Positions 19,022 through 28,493 of a stretch of 64,000 bases of DNA are shown one piece after another. The translations under genes were made by a program, and so were the position numbers. Source of the stretch: Ilyomonas sp963847085. GTDB lineage: Bacteria > Bacteroidota > Bacteroidia > Chitinophagales > Chitinophagaceae. Position 1 is the first letter of the stretch; every line of letters begins with the position of its first letter. The stretch spans positions 620,001 to 684,000 of the forward strand of contig CAWJYO010000011.1 of assembly GCA_963847085.1 (NCBI GenBank), given 5' to 3'. A model generated the notes under the pieces. That model saw nothing but the letters and a program-made list of their open reading frames with translations. It had not been told where the DNA came from and ran no database searches.

Positions 19022-20340
19022 TGAACATGCGTCGCCCCTGGCAACCCTTGGAGGCGTTGATAACGGAGGGCAAAATGTATATGTTGCTGAAATGGCCTAA
19101 ACACTTAGCTGAACTGGGATATGAGATTGATATTTTTACCCGAAAAGAAAAATCCGTTGCAACGGTTATCAACTGGCTTCCCAACATTCGCGTGATTCAT
19201 GTTAAAGCAGGCCCGGAAACCATTATAGCAAAGGAAGAATTGCTTTGCCACATGGATGAGTTTGCGCATAACATGGCTGGCTTCATCATAAAAGAAAATA
19301 CATGTTATGAACTCATTCACGCCAACTTTTTTATGTCGGCGATGGTTGCATCTGAAATGAAAAAAAGATTTGCCATACCTTATGTTGTAACCTTTCATGC
19401 ACTGGGGCTGGTACGGCAACTACATCAAAAAGAAGCAGATAAATTTCCTGCAAGTCGCATAAGAATTGAAAAGGAAATTGTTCAGGATGCTGATCACTTA
19501 CTGGCAGAATGCCCGCAGGACAGAGATGATTTGATACAGCATTATGGCGCTGATGAAACTAAAATAACCATCATCCCTTGCGGTTTTAGCAATAAAGAAT
19601 TTTATCCTGTAGAAAAACAAAAAGCAAGAAGCGTTCTAAACCTTCCGCAGCATGAAAAAATATTACTTCAATTGGGCAGAATGGTGCCACGCAAAGGGGT
19701 TGATAATGTAATAAAAGCTATGGGTAAAATCAAAAATAGTTTACATCACATTCATCTTGTAATTGTTGGCGGCGATGCCGATACGCCCGACCCAAAACTG
19801 ACACCTGAAATTGCAAGATTGATGGACATTGCAAAAAAGGAAAATATTCGTTCACAGATCACATTTGTAGGACGTAAAACCCGTGATGTTTTAAAGTATT
19901 ATTATTCTGCTGCCGATTTGTTTATTACTACTCCCTGGTATGAACCTTTTGGCATTACACCGCTCGAAGCAATGGCTTGCGGAACGCCTGTTATTGGCGC
20001 CAATGTAGGTGGCATTAAATATAGTGTTGCGGATGGTAAAACTGGCTTTTTGGTTCCTCCGAATCATCCTGAAGCGTTAGCCGAAAAAATTGAACAGGCG
20101 TTGAGCTGCGAAGAGGCGTTGCGCGATATGAGCGAACGTTGCATTCAACGCGTCAATAAACTGTTTACGTGGAAGCAGGTGGCAACATGCTGTGATGTTT
20201 TGTATCGCAAGGTAATTGCTCAACATCTCGATTTCAAACCATCCGTAAACGTTTTATCAGAAGAAAACGATTTCATTTTACGCAAACATAAGTCTGCAAA
20301 CAGCGAATCAAGGTTTGCTACCTTTGCGGCAGAAAATTAG
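18996..20340 (+). CDS. GT4 glycosyltransferase, sucrose-synthase-like N-terminus (frameshift)
   Basis: The true start is the ATG at 18996 (MKKRIAFISEHASPLATLGG), overlapping the previous gene. The first 34 residues carry GGVDNGGQNVYVAEMA, the donor-loop signature of GT4 enzymes related to sucrose-phosphate and glycogen synthases. Near 19098 one extra T (GCCTAAACAC) makes a stop; the next frame continues KHLAELGYEIDIFTRKE. The C-terminal domain has LGRMVPRKGVDNVI and PFGITPLEAMACGTPVIGA. Rejoined, it has about 447 residues. Choosing the internal start at 19021 would lose the GG-x-GG loop, so the frameshift reading is much better. It is followed 2 bp later by gmhB. Confidence 0.87.
20319..20326 (+). 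promoter_or_regulatory. Possible internal TAnnTTTG promoter for gmhB
   Basis: TACCTTTG matches the Bacteroidota -7 element and ends 16 bp before the gmhB ATG, inside the end of the previous gene. No good -33 TTTG was fixed. This is weak evidence. Confidence 0.3.
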
Positions 20341-20342
20341 AA

Positions 20343-20900
20343 ATGAACAAAGCGATTTTTATTGATAAGGATGGCACATTAATTCCCGACATACCCTACA
20401 ATGTAAATCCTGCGCTCATCACGCTTTCCGACACGGTGATACCTGCTTTGAAATTGTTGCAAAAACAAAACTATCTGTTGATTATTATCTCAAACCAAAG
20501 TGGTGTAGCGAGAGGTTATTTTAAAGAAGAAGAATTGCAAAATGTAAGCAATGCCATCACAAATTTAGTAGGCAAGGAAGGCATTACCATTGATGGTTTT
20601 TATTATTGTCCACATCATAAAGACGGCACGGTAAAAGAATATACACTTGATTGCGATTGCCGCAAACCTAAGCCAGGATTGCTTTTACGGGCTGTAAAAG
20701 ATTTTGATATAGAGGTAAAGCAATCGTGGATGATAGGTGATATATTGAATGATGTAGAAGCAGGCAAAGCAGCCGGTTGCAGAACGGTATTACTGAAAAA
20801 TGGTAATGAAACGGAATGGATAATAAATGAAAACCGAAAACCTGATTTTATAGTAGAAACTTTACTGGAGGCAGCGCAAACTATTGTTCAACATTCATGA
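20343..20900 (+). CDS. gmhB: D-glycero-D-manno-heptose 1,7-bisphosphate 7-phosphatase
   Basis: A HAD-family phosphatase of 185 residues that removes the C7 phosphate during ADP- or GDP-heptose synthesis. Motif I is IFIDKDGTLIPDIPYNV with the two catalytic Asp residues; motif II is the Ser in IISNQSGVARGYF; the zinc-binding cysteine and histidine loop appears as YYCPHH and CDCRKPKPG; motif IV is MIGDILNDVEAGKAAGC. It lies between a GT4 enzyme (2 bp away) and a GT9 heptosyltransferase (4-bp overlap), so the group makes and transfers heptose. It could also be a related histidinol-phosphatase-like HAD enzyme, but the zinc loop and context favour GmhB. Confidence 0.9.
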   Translation: MNKAIFIDKDGTLIPDIPYNVNPALITLSDTVIPALKLLQKQNYLLIIISNQSGVARGYFKEEELQNVSNAITNLVGKEGITIDGFYYCPHHKDGTVKEYTLDCDCRKPKPGLLLRAVKDFDIEVKQSWMIGDILNDVEAGKAAGCRTVLLKNGNETEWIINENRKPDFIVETLLEAAQTIVQHS

Positions 20901-21991
20901 GCGAAACCAAACTTCATCGTTTCAAAAATGTGCTTTGCATTCGTGCCGATAACATGGGCGATGTGCTGATGTCAACACCTGCTTTCCGCGCATTAAAAGA
21001 AACGTTTGATTGCAATATTACTTTGCTCACATCTCAAATGGGCAACCTCATAGCACCGTTTATCAATGAAATTGATGATACCATTATCGCCAATGTTCCC
21101 TGGGTAAAAACAAATCATCCCGTTGATGAAATAGAGTTTGCAAAAGTCATTCAAAAGCTTGCCAGCCGTGCGTTTGATGCTGCTTTTATTTTTACTGTAT
21201 ATAGTCAAAACCCATTGCCAGCCGCAATGTTAGCATTCCTCGCCGGGATTCCTGTAAGAGTAGGGTATTGCAGAGAAAATCCATATTCATTGCTTACTCA
21301 TTGGTTGCCCGATGAAGAGCCCTTTCGTTTTATTCAACACCAGGTTGAAAGGGATTTGAAGCTGGTACAATCGTTGGGCGCACGTGCTTCTTCACAGCAA
21401 CTTTCTCTTTCTTATCATAAAAAAGAGGCAAAAACAAACGTTGCAAAAAAGTTGAATGAAGCAGGCATAGACGTAACAAAACCATTCGTAATTTTTCATC
21501 CCGGCGCAAGTGAAGACAAAAGGAAATATCCAACTGAATTGTGGATAGAAGTGGGTAAGAAATGGTTGCAAAAACAAACTTGCCCTATTGTAATTACCGG
21601 CTCGTCTGATGAAGTTCAATTAGCATATCATATTGCCTCAAACATAGGCGGGAACTGCGTTTCAGCCGCAGGCTTTTTTCCCGTTGAAGAACTGATTGCA
21701 GCCATTGATGCATCTCACCTTCTTCTTTCTGTAAATACAGGAACGGTACACATTGCAGCCGCTTTGCAAAAGCCGGTAATCGTCTTGTACGCACTTACCA
21801 ATCCGCAACATACGCCCTGGCAAACACCCGGCAAAGTGTTGTATTTTTCTGTGATAGAAGAACTGAAAAGTAAAAATGAAATTGTGCTTTATGTAAGCGA
21901 AAAACTGATGAAACCAAACGTTCCCATTCCAACTCCTGATGAAGTAATTGAAGCAATGGATTCGCTGCTCATTCATCAATCGTCTACTTAA
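20897..21991 (+). CDS. Glycosyltransferase family 9 (heptosyltransferase)
   Basis: 364 residues. It has the GT9 start VLCIRADNMGDVLMSTPAFRALK, the mid signature FVIFHPGASEDKRKYPTE, and the acceptor/donor region LLLSVNTGTVHIAAALQKPVIVLYA. It is coupled to gmhB by an ATGA overlap, which supports heptose as the donor sugar. It contains two copies of the 11-mer in different reading frames (21428, reading AKT; 21568, reading QKQ). It is convergent with the TPR gene, and the two stop codons overlap by 4 bp. The frame is intact. Confidence 0.9.
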   Translation: MSETKLHRFKNVLCIRADNMGDVLMSTPAFRALKETFDCNITLLTSQMGNLIAPFINEIDDTIIANVPWVKTNHPVDEIEFAKVIQKLASRAFDAAFIFTVYSQNPLPAAMLAFLAGIPVRVGYCRENPYSLLTHWLPDEEPFRFIQHQVERDLKLVQSLGARASSQQLSLSYHKKEAKTNVAKKLNEAGIDVTKPFVIFHPGASEDKRKYPTELWIEVGKKWLQKQTCPIVITGSSDEVQLAYHIASNIGGNCVSAAGFFPVEELIAAIDASHLLLSVNTGTVHIAAALQKPVIVLYALTNPQHTPWQTPGKVLYFSVIEELKSKNEIVLYVSEKLMKPNVPIPTPDEVIEAMDSLLIHQSST

Positions 21992-22299
21992 TAAATCAAT
22001 TCTTCATAAGCGCTTTGTAGCTCGTTATAAGCATGATTATCGCCCGCTGCTTTAGCCGCTTTCATTCCGCGTTCATACCATTCAATAGCAGATTCGGTTT
22101 GTCCTTTTCGTTCAAACAATTTAGCAAGATGATAGTAAGAACCGACATACTGGGGTGAATCATTCAGAATCTCTACAAACAAATTTTCAGCTTCTATATC
22201 ATTGCCTTCTTTGATTTGTTCTAACGCCAGTGCATGACGTAGAAAATTATCTTTTGGTGAAGCGAGCAACATTTGCTGTATTCGTTCGATGCGATTCAT
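21988..22299 (-). CDS. Small TPR protein
   Basis: 103 residues, start MNRIERIQQMLLASPKDNFL. It contains tetratricopeptide-like helical pairs, best seen in VGSYYHLAKLFERKGQTESAIEWYERGMKAA, which matches the TPR pattern W-LG-Y-A-F-A-P. There is no signal peptide, so it is a cytoplasmic scaffold of unknown partner. It stands alone, convergent with the GT9 gene and divergent from the lipocalin-like gene with a 91-bp spacer. Confidence 0.8.
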   Translation of the reverse strand: MNRIERIQQMLLASPKDNFLRHALALEQIKEGNDIEAENLFVEILNDSPQYVGSYYHLAKLFERKGQTESAIEWYERGMKAAKAAGDNHAYNELQSAYEELIY

Positions 22300-22390
22300 G
22301 TTGTAAAAATAATCACTTCAAAATTCTGAAGTTTAAAGCCAATATTTTATAGCATCGTATTTGCAAATGCAGTAAAACAAACAGTTTAAA

Positions 22391-22924
22391 ATGAAATGGG
22401 CCTTTTTTGTTTTTACACTAATTTCTGCTCCAGTCGCATTCGCACAAAAAGGCAATAAGGAACAGAAAGAAGCGATACAAAAACTAAGATGGATGATTGG
22501 TAATTGGACAGGCAAAAGCTTTGTAAATATGGATGATGAAAAACGGGTTACACACATCCGCGAAACAGTACAATCTTCTTTAGATGGAACCATTTTGTTA
22601 ATCAATGTAAGAGCTACGGATGCCGATTCAATCAGCCATAAACAATCGTTGGCTTACACTTCTTTTTCCGTGGTATCTTATGATATTACCAATAAAAAAT
22701 ACAGATGGACAAGTTGGCGAACCAACGGAAGAGATTATGAAGAAGAGCCTTTTATGGCAGGCGATAATTCATTTGAATATACAACAAAAGAAAACGGAAA
22801 AGGAGTTCGCTACAAAGCTAATCTTAGCAGCAATGGTGAGTTTCTGGAAACGGGCGAATATCAAATCAACAATACATCTTGGCAAGAATTTATCAATATG
22901 AAACTAACAAAAACAAAACGCTGA
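22391..22924 (+). CDS. Secreted lipocalin-like protein (DUF1579-like)
   Basis: 177 residues with a signal peptide ending ...APVAFAQKG. The mature part begins with a helix and then MIGNWTGKSF, the W-x-G pattern of small beta-barrel (DUF1579 or THAP4/nitrobindin-like) proteins, followed by alternating beta strands (SYDITNKKYRWTSWRTNG). The function is unknown. The 3' end reads TKTKR over a near-copy of the 11-mer at 22907. It is convergent with dinB. Confidence 0.7.
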   Translation: MKWAFFVFTLISAPVAFAQKGNKEQKEAIQKLRWMIGNWTGKSFVNMDDEKRVTHIRETVQSSLDGTILLINVRATDADSISHKQSLAYTSFSVVSYDITNKKYRWTSWRTNGRDYEEEPFMAGDNSFEYTTKENGKGVRYKANLSSNGEFLETGEYQINNTSWQEFINMKLTKTKR

Positions 22925-22941
22925 TGCAAATACATTGCTCT

Positions 22942-23008
22942 CCCGCGGATCGTGCAGATTAATGCAGAAGAATATCATACATCTGCGCAAATCCGCGAAA
23001 TCTGCGGG
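22942..23008. repeat. Imperfect inverted repeat, REP-like
   Basis: Between convergent genes, CCCGCGGATCGTGCAGATT (22942-22960) is partly mirrored by words at 22981-23008 (ATCCGCG, ATCTGCGGG). It resembles dispersed intergenic elements rich in GCAGAT and CGCGGAT that I recall from other bacterial genomes. It probably also acts as a transcription end for the gene to its left. Confidence 0.5.
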
Positions 23009-23046
23009 CTAATAATAAAAAAGTACGCTGATTTTTGTTTTTGCCG

Positions 23047-24228
23047 TTATTTTTTCTTTACTGCTCTTCCCTTTTGTAATGATGGATTTCCCCACTTATT
23101 TTTAACCGCATCAATGGCTTTGTAAAGCTCTTTTTTCTTATCTGCGTCGGTAAACAAATTGCCTTGCATTGCATCCGAAGTTAAATCGCTTAACCGCACG
23201 CCAATCAATCGCACCAAACGCTTATCATCGTATAACAAATGAAATAATTGTTTGGCAACCGGTATCAGTTCATCATCCTGAAACGTAGATGGAATGGACG
23301 TTTGGCGCGATACCGTTTCAAAGTTGTTGTATCGTATTTTTACAGCAATGCAACCTGCAATCTTATTATCCTGCCTTAATTCGTGTGCAATTTTTTCTGT
23401 CATGCGAACAATCTCGCTAATTAAAAAAGTAACGTCATCAGTAAATTCATGAAATGTATTTTCGGTTGAGATAGATTTTGCTTCGCGTTCATTGCTGACT
23501 TCGCCATGCGAAATGCCTTGCGCTTTGTACCACAAATCATTGCCCCATTTGCCTAATTTTCCTTCCAAATCTTCTTTGGAAAAAAGAAGAATATCGCGGA
23601 TGTAATGAATGCCCATTGTATTCAACTGATGATGCGTTTGCTTGCCAACACCCGGAATTTTATTCACTGCCAAAGCACTTAAAAAGTCCTTCTCGCTACC
23701 CGGATGCACAAACAAATAACCATTCGGTTTGGCTTCATCGGTGGCTATTTTTGCCACCAATTTATTTGAGGCCAAACCAAACGAAATGGGCAGGGCCGTT
23801 TTTGCAATAATTTCTTCTCGTAATTGGATGGTCCACTGATACACATCGAAGTGAGCATCCATGCCGGTAAGGTCAATATAAAATTCATCCACCGATGCTT
23901 TTTGAAAAAAGGGCGCACGAGATGCAATGATTTCCGTAACCATTTTTGAATAGCGGCTATACTCGCTATAAGTTCCTTTTATCACAACCGCATGAGGACA
24001 TAATTGCATTGCTTTACCCATTGGCATTGCACTGTGAACACCATACTTCCTTGCTTCGTAAGAGGCTGCCGATACTACACCACGCTCGCGGCTGCCGCCC
24101 ACAATTACCGGCTTTCCTTTGAGTGAAGGATTGTTCAATACCTCAACACTTACAAAGAAAGAATCGAGATCGAAATGGGCAATATAACGTTGTTGGGAAG
24201 GCATTTTTGCTGGTAAATCATCTCTCAA
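23047..24228 (-). CDS. dinB: DNA polymerase IV (Y family)
   Basis: 393 residues. An error-prone translesion polymerase. Catalytic acids are seen in IAHFDLDSFFVSVE and SVDEFYIDLTGMD; the finger region reads VVSAASYEARKYGVHSAMPM; two helix-hairpin-helix segments include VNKIPGVGKQTHHQLNTMGI; the little-finger domain follows from about residue 240. There is no obvious beta-clamp peptide beyond the C-terminal region (QGNLFTDADKKKELY, where QGNLF could serve). The start lies 1 bp from the end of the ABC-2 permease gene upstream, so it may be co-transcribed with the ABC exporter. The frame is intact. Confidence 0.93.
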   Translation of the reverse strand: MRDDLPAKMPSQQRYIAHFDLDSFFVSVEVLNNPSLKGKPVIVGGSRERGVVSAASYEARKYGVHSAMPMGKAMQLCPHAVVIKGTYSEYSRYSKMVTEIIASRAPFFQKASVDEFYIDLTGMDAHFDVYQWTIQLREEIIAKTALPISFGLASNKLVAKIATDEAKPNGYLFVHPGSEKDFLSALAVNKIPGVGKQTHHQLNTMGIHYIRDILLFSKEDLEGKLGKWGNDLWYKAQGISHGEVSNEREAKSISTENTFHEFTDDVTFLISEIVRMTEKIAHELRQDNKIAGCIAVKIRYNNFETVSRQTSIPSTFQDDELIPVAKQLFHLLYDDKRLVRLIGVRLSDLTSDAMQGNLFTDADKKKELYKAIDAVKNKWGNPSLQKGRAVKKK

Positions 24229-24229
24229 A

Positions 24230-25022
24230 TTACAAATCGGCGGTTTGAAATTTTCGCCTGCAAATAAAAAAATAAAGGCATAAATAAATGGCGGCCGTTA
24301 TCAGCATATAATACACATTTGGCGGCTCAATTATCTTATTCTTAATGTTTTGAAATAAGGGCAATGGAATTAAGTTATCATTACTTTCCAACGGAAAATA
24401 TCGCCCGATATTATTGAAGTAATGACTGCAAATGGAAGATAACATTTGGTCAATAATTTCGGCATACAAAAAATAAACACCAATGGCAATGCCCGACCTT
24501 CTGAACAAGGTAGCAATTAACAACGCCAGCGAAGTATAGCTAAGTGTTTGAAGGAAAAACAGGGGCAAATAAACGCTATCGTGAAAGCTAAAACCAGCAT
24601 GACTTTCTGTAAATCCAAAGAGCAGCGCAACAATAAAAACAATGATGGTTGAGAACAGGGCAATAAGAACGCACATCATCATTTTTACATAAATAAATTG
24701 CGTGCGGCTTAAGCCATCAATAATGTTCTGGCGATGTGTTTTATAAGAAAATTCATTCGTCATTAAGATGATAATAATTAAGCCGGGAAAGAATAACAGG
24801 AAGCCGCTGATCCACGTTACTGTATTCCAAACTTCGGGAAACTGAAAGGGCGGCGCGCCAACCATAGCTTGCGCCATGGGCGCTCTTGGCAAAAGCATTC
24901 AACTGAATTTCGTAAGCAATATAATTCACACCGTAAAGGCTAATGATGAACAGCACGCTTAATATCCAAAACGTGCGGTAATTTTTTAATTTCAGCCATT
25001 CAATTTTTAAGAGATGAAGCAT
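24230..25022 (-). CDS. ABC-2 type permease (one frameshift)
   Basis: The start at 25022 (MLHLLKIEWLKLKNYRTFWI) is typical of ABC-2 permeases fused by neither TMD nor ATPase. One TM segment lies before the break near 24890, and five follow in the next frame, beginning in APMAQAMVGAPPFQFPEVWN; FSYKTHRQNIIDGLSRTQFI is the conserved cytoplasmic element. Rejoined, it has about 264 residues with six TM segments. Six bp upstream sits its ATPase. Together they form an exporter of unknown substrate, of the kind used for lipids, antibiotics or peptides. Confidence 0.85.
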
Positions 25023-25028
25023 AACAAA

Positions 25029-25919
25029 TTAGTTATTGGTGAGTTCAAGGAATTTGGTTTCAAGACTTTTCTTTTTCAGGCTTAAATGATTCAACACAAC
25101 GCCTTGTTGAAAACAATGTTGGTTGATAAATTCCAAATTAGCGGTTCCTGTTGCATAACCAATATCAAAGAAGTTTCCGTTTTGATGAATGCTTTTGTAA
25201 CCATTCATTTGTTGCAATGCGTTTTGCAAAAGGGCTTTATCCCCCGCCGAAACTTCCACCACATCTTCACTTACCAGCACTTCGTTTACAGCACCGGCCG
25301 TTAGCAAATTGCCCTTTTTCAAAATAGCTACATGCGTGCAAACCTTTTCTACTTCATCTAATAAATGACTTGCCATGATGATGGTTTTACCTTCGGCTGC
25401 CAATCGCAAAATCAGTTCACGAATTTCAGCAATACCAACAGGATCAAGCCCGTTGGTGGGTTCATCAAATATGAGAATATCCGGATTGCCAAGCAATGCT
25501 GATGCAATGGCAAGCCGTTGCTTCATGCCTAATGAATAGGTACTGAATTTACTATCACGCCGCTCATACAAAGCCACTTTTTGCAACACTTCGGCAATTT
25601 GATCTTTTCCCCTTTGCTTGATTTCAGCGGCAATGCGAAGGTTGCGTTCTGCTGATAAATAATGATAAAAATTGGGCGTTTCCAAAAGGGTTCCTATGTG
25701 CTTTCGCCCATCCGCAGAAGGCACTTGACCTTTGAACAAAACGTTACCGGATGTGGCTTTGATAATGTCCATCACAATGCCAAGCAGCGTGGTTTTACCG
25801 CTGCCATTCGGACCCAAAATACCAAACACGCTACCTTCGGGAACAACAAACGAAACACCGTTTAAGGCTCGAATCTTGCCATAGTTTTTAGTCAGTTGTT
25901 GAACGGATAATACGTCCAT
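25029..25919 (-). CDS. ABC transporter ATP-binding protein
   Basis: 296 residues. Walker A GILGPNGSGKTTLL, signature TYSLGMKQRLAIA, Walker B DILIFDEPTNGLDPVG and the switch His in MASHLLDEVEKV are all present. The C-terminal 70 residues are the extra domain found in bacitracin/lantibiotic-type (CcmA-like) ATPases. It pairs with the permease 6 bp downstream. The start MDVLSVQQLTKNYGKIRALNG is conventional. Confidence 0.92.
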   Translation of the reverse strand: MDVLSVQQLTKNYGKIRALNGVSFVVPEGSVFGILGPNGSGKTTLLGIVMDIIKATSGNVLFKGQVPSADGRKHIGTLLETPNFYHYLSAERNLRIAAEIKQRGKDQIAEVLQKVALYERRDSKFSTYSLGMKQRLAIASALLGNPDILIFDEPTNGLDPVGIAEIRELILRLAAEGKTIIMASHLLDEVEKVCTHVAILKKGNLLTAGAVNEVLVSEDVVEVSAGDKALLQNALQQMNGYKSIHQNGNFFDIGYATGTANLEFINQHCFQQGVVLNHLSLKKKSLETKFLELTNN

Positions 25920-26525
25920 GTTTTGATTTTAATGAGGAAAGATAAGCGGAAAAAAGTAGGTCGTTCGATTGTTTTGTTGAGCGGTTGTTTATGTGCATAA
26001 TTGAGAAGTGGATTGCAGTTGAATATGATTCACATTACTGATGTTTCATGGTATCTATAAAAGGATATTTACGAAATGCAGTTTAATGAGTTTCATATAT
26101 TTTGAGTTACCAAAATTTTTCTAAGACTCTTTGTAGTGGTTTAACAACTTTTTGAAATAACATTTCAAATGCCGAAGACTGCTTATTAATTCACTTTTTG
26201 ACATTGCAAACTTGAATAGTTGGTTTTCGTTATTCTACTTAGTCAGCAATAGTTTTTTAATTAAAGTTTTTGTCTTTATCAGGGCTGACATCGCTCTGAC
26301 CTCCTCTAAGACAGCAAGCAGTGAGCCGTTAGCAGAAAGACAATTCTTGTTTCTGAATTGCAAAACATCTTCTCAACTTATTTTATTTCCTTCGCTGCAT
26401 ATATCTTTCAATTACGCTCTTTCACTCCTACCTTCACTTGAAGAAGTCACAAATAAGTAAACTACTTTCACACCAACCAACACAAAGGCCATGAACTCAT
26501 ATCCACGAACTAACTATAGCTACGT
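25920..26525. other. Intergenic region without recognisable gene
   Basis: 606 bp, AT-rich. An open frame at 26212-26460 has no family resemblance and I treat it as chance. The region must carry promoters for the leftward ABC operon and the rightward Sde182-like gene. The plus end holds the 11-mer copy at 26525, at the start of the next gene. Confidence 0.5.
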
Positions 26526-28086
26526 TTGTTTTTGCACATTTTTTTATGCTTGTTTGTCTTCTTCTGCAATCATACAATTGCACAATCTACTTACAACTCA
26601 ACACGACCGCGCATTATAGTTACTTGTGATCCGGAACTCGACGATAATAATTCATTGATCCGCTTCCTGCTTTATAGCAGCGATGTGCAGGTGGAAGGAT
26701 TGATTTATGCAAGCAGCGGCTTTCATTGGAAAGGAGATGGAAGAGGCACGAAATGGTTTGTTCCGGGACGAGAATATACAAGGTTTGGATTGGATACATG
26801 CCCTTGCACATCGTGGCGCTGGGCGAAGGATGAGCACTTTATACATACTGCTGTGGATGCTTATGCAAAGGTTTACGCGAACCTTAAAATACATAACCCA
26901 AATTATCCATCGCCGGATGAATTGAAATCGAAAATCAGGTTCGGAAATATTGAATTTGATGGAGATATTTCTAAAAATTCACCCGGTTCAGACCTTATCA
27001 AATCTTTGATACTGGATGACAAACCAAGCCCACTTTTTATTACAGCCTGGGGCGGACAAAGTACCATTGCGCGGGCACTGAAATCCATCCAGGAACAATA
27101 TGAAAACACGAACGAATGGGATGCGATTAAAAAGAAAATCTCACGCAAAGTAGTGCTGCTACCGTCCGGCGATCAGGACGATACTTATGCAACTTATATC
27201 AAGCCGAACTGGACTGATATTGAATACCGGCAGTTCAGCGGCGGACCTAATTATGGTTATGGTGCACAATTGGGCGCAAAAGGAGAGGATTCGGTGTATT
27301 TAACCGCAGCATGGATGAAAGAAAACATATCGAGCCGTGGTGCTTTGGGAGCTTTATATCGTGTGTGGGGCGATGGTAAACAAATGGTAAAAGGCGACAG
27401 GTTGGATTACTTTGGTTTTTCGGGTTATACCACTGAGCAATTAAGGCAAATGGGTTATGTGGTGTGGATGCCTGTTCAGGAGAAAGGTGCCTGGCTGGGA
27501 GAAGGCGATGACTTTACTTTTATGAACCTATTGGGTAACGGATTACGTGCTTATGAAGTCGGTTCTTACGGCGGTTGGGGTGGTCGCGTAGTGAATGGAG
27601 CAAAAGGCGTTTCCTTCCAGATGAGCGATACATCGCAAGCAGGCTATGGCTTCTGCATTGAGTTCCGCAAACAGTCAATCGGGCAAAACTGCCAATGCCT
27701 ATCCTGATTTCTTCCCCGCTGCCCAACGTGATTTTGCAGCCCGTTTGAAATGGTCTGTAACACCTAAGTATGCAGATGCCAACCATGAACCTATTGTAAA
27801 AATCGAAGGCCCTTTGAGTGTTCTGGCTTCTGCAGGAGAAACCATACGACTCACTGGAATCGTTTCTGACCCTGATGGAAATGCTGTTTCAGTAAAATGG
27901 TGGCAGTTTAGCGTGGGAACGTATCCCAACAAGGTTGATATAGTAACTACCACTTCACTACAAACAAAAGTGGCAATTCCAAAAGATGCGGTATCCGGCC
28001 AAACCATTCATCTGATATTGGAAGCAACGGACAATGGAACACCAGCATTGACAAGTTATCAGCGAATTATTATCATCGTTAAGTGA
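26526..28086 (+). CDS. Sde182-like (DUF1593) secreted hydrolase-fold protein (frameshifts)
   Basis: The main segment RPRIIVTCDPELDDNNSLIRF matches the nucleoside-hydrolase-like domain of the DUF1593 / cellulose-binding Sde182 family, with the Asp cluster DPELDD at the metal site. The frame breaks near 27655 and continues with ANAYPDFFPAAQRDFAARLKW and a C-terminal beta domain (PDGNAVSVKWWQFSVGTYPN) typical of the family. The start is uncertain: the frame opens with TTG at 26526, an ATG at 26491 is in another frame, and a further small shift in the signal peptide (LFVFFCNHTIAQS) is likely. The total is about 520 residues. It is probably a periplasmic or outer-membrane carbohydrate-related protein. 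Confidence 0.75.
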
Positions 28087-28493
28087 TAGCTAAGGCCGCT
28101 TTGAGTTTGCAACAGACGATGAGCAAATTGCTATAACATAGTTTGATTAGACAAATATTCAATTCTACAATTCTAAAAATGAACTATCAAACAATTCCTT
28201 GTTTATCAATAAACAAACATTAAAGACAATAAAAATCGGGCAAAACCAAATCAAAGCTCATTTTTATTTGCTGCATAAAAATCCTTTTTCTGCGATTTCA
28301 AAATTCTATAATCATTATACAAGTGGTGGCATCGTAGCTCAATTCTTCAACCTTATCTTTGAAGCTTATTTCATCGTTTCAAAAAGCCTGACAACTTTAT
28401 CAAACGAACGACAATAATTACAAAAGCCGAACACTCCAACCACTTTGACAGTATTGTCAAATTCAGTATGATGCAACACCGAAGCAAACAATT
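28087..28493. other. Intergenic region upstream of RND operon
   Basis: 407 bp, AT-rich, with no gene seen. Near its right end is a 7-bp perfect inverted repeat (28444-28461), described separately. Confidence 0.5.
28444..28461. promoter_or_regulatory. Inverted repeat, possible operator of RND operon
   Basis: TTTGACA-GTAT-TGTCAAA is a perfect 7-bp dyad with a 4-bp spacer ending 32 bp before the adaptor ATG. It could bind a dimeric repressor such as a TetR-type protein. No regulator gene is adjacent. Confidence 0.4.

Noticed and set aside
26212..26460. Open frame of 82 residues in the spacer before the Sde182-like gene
   Set aside because: No start context, no recognisable motif, and Ser/Phe-rich composition typical of chance frames in AT-rich DNA.
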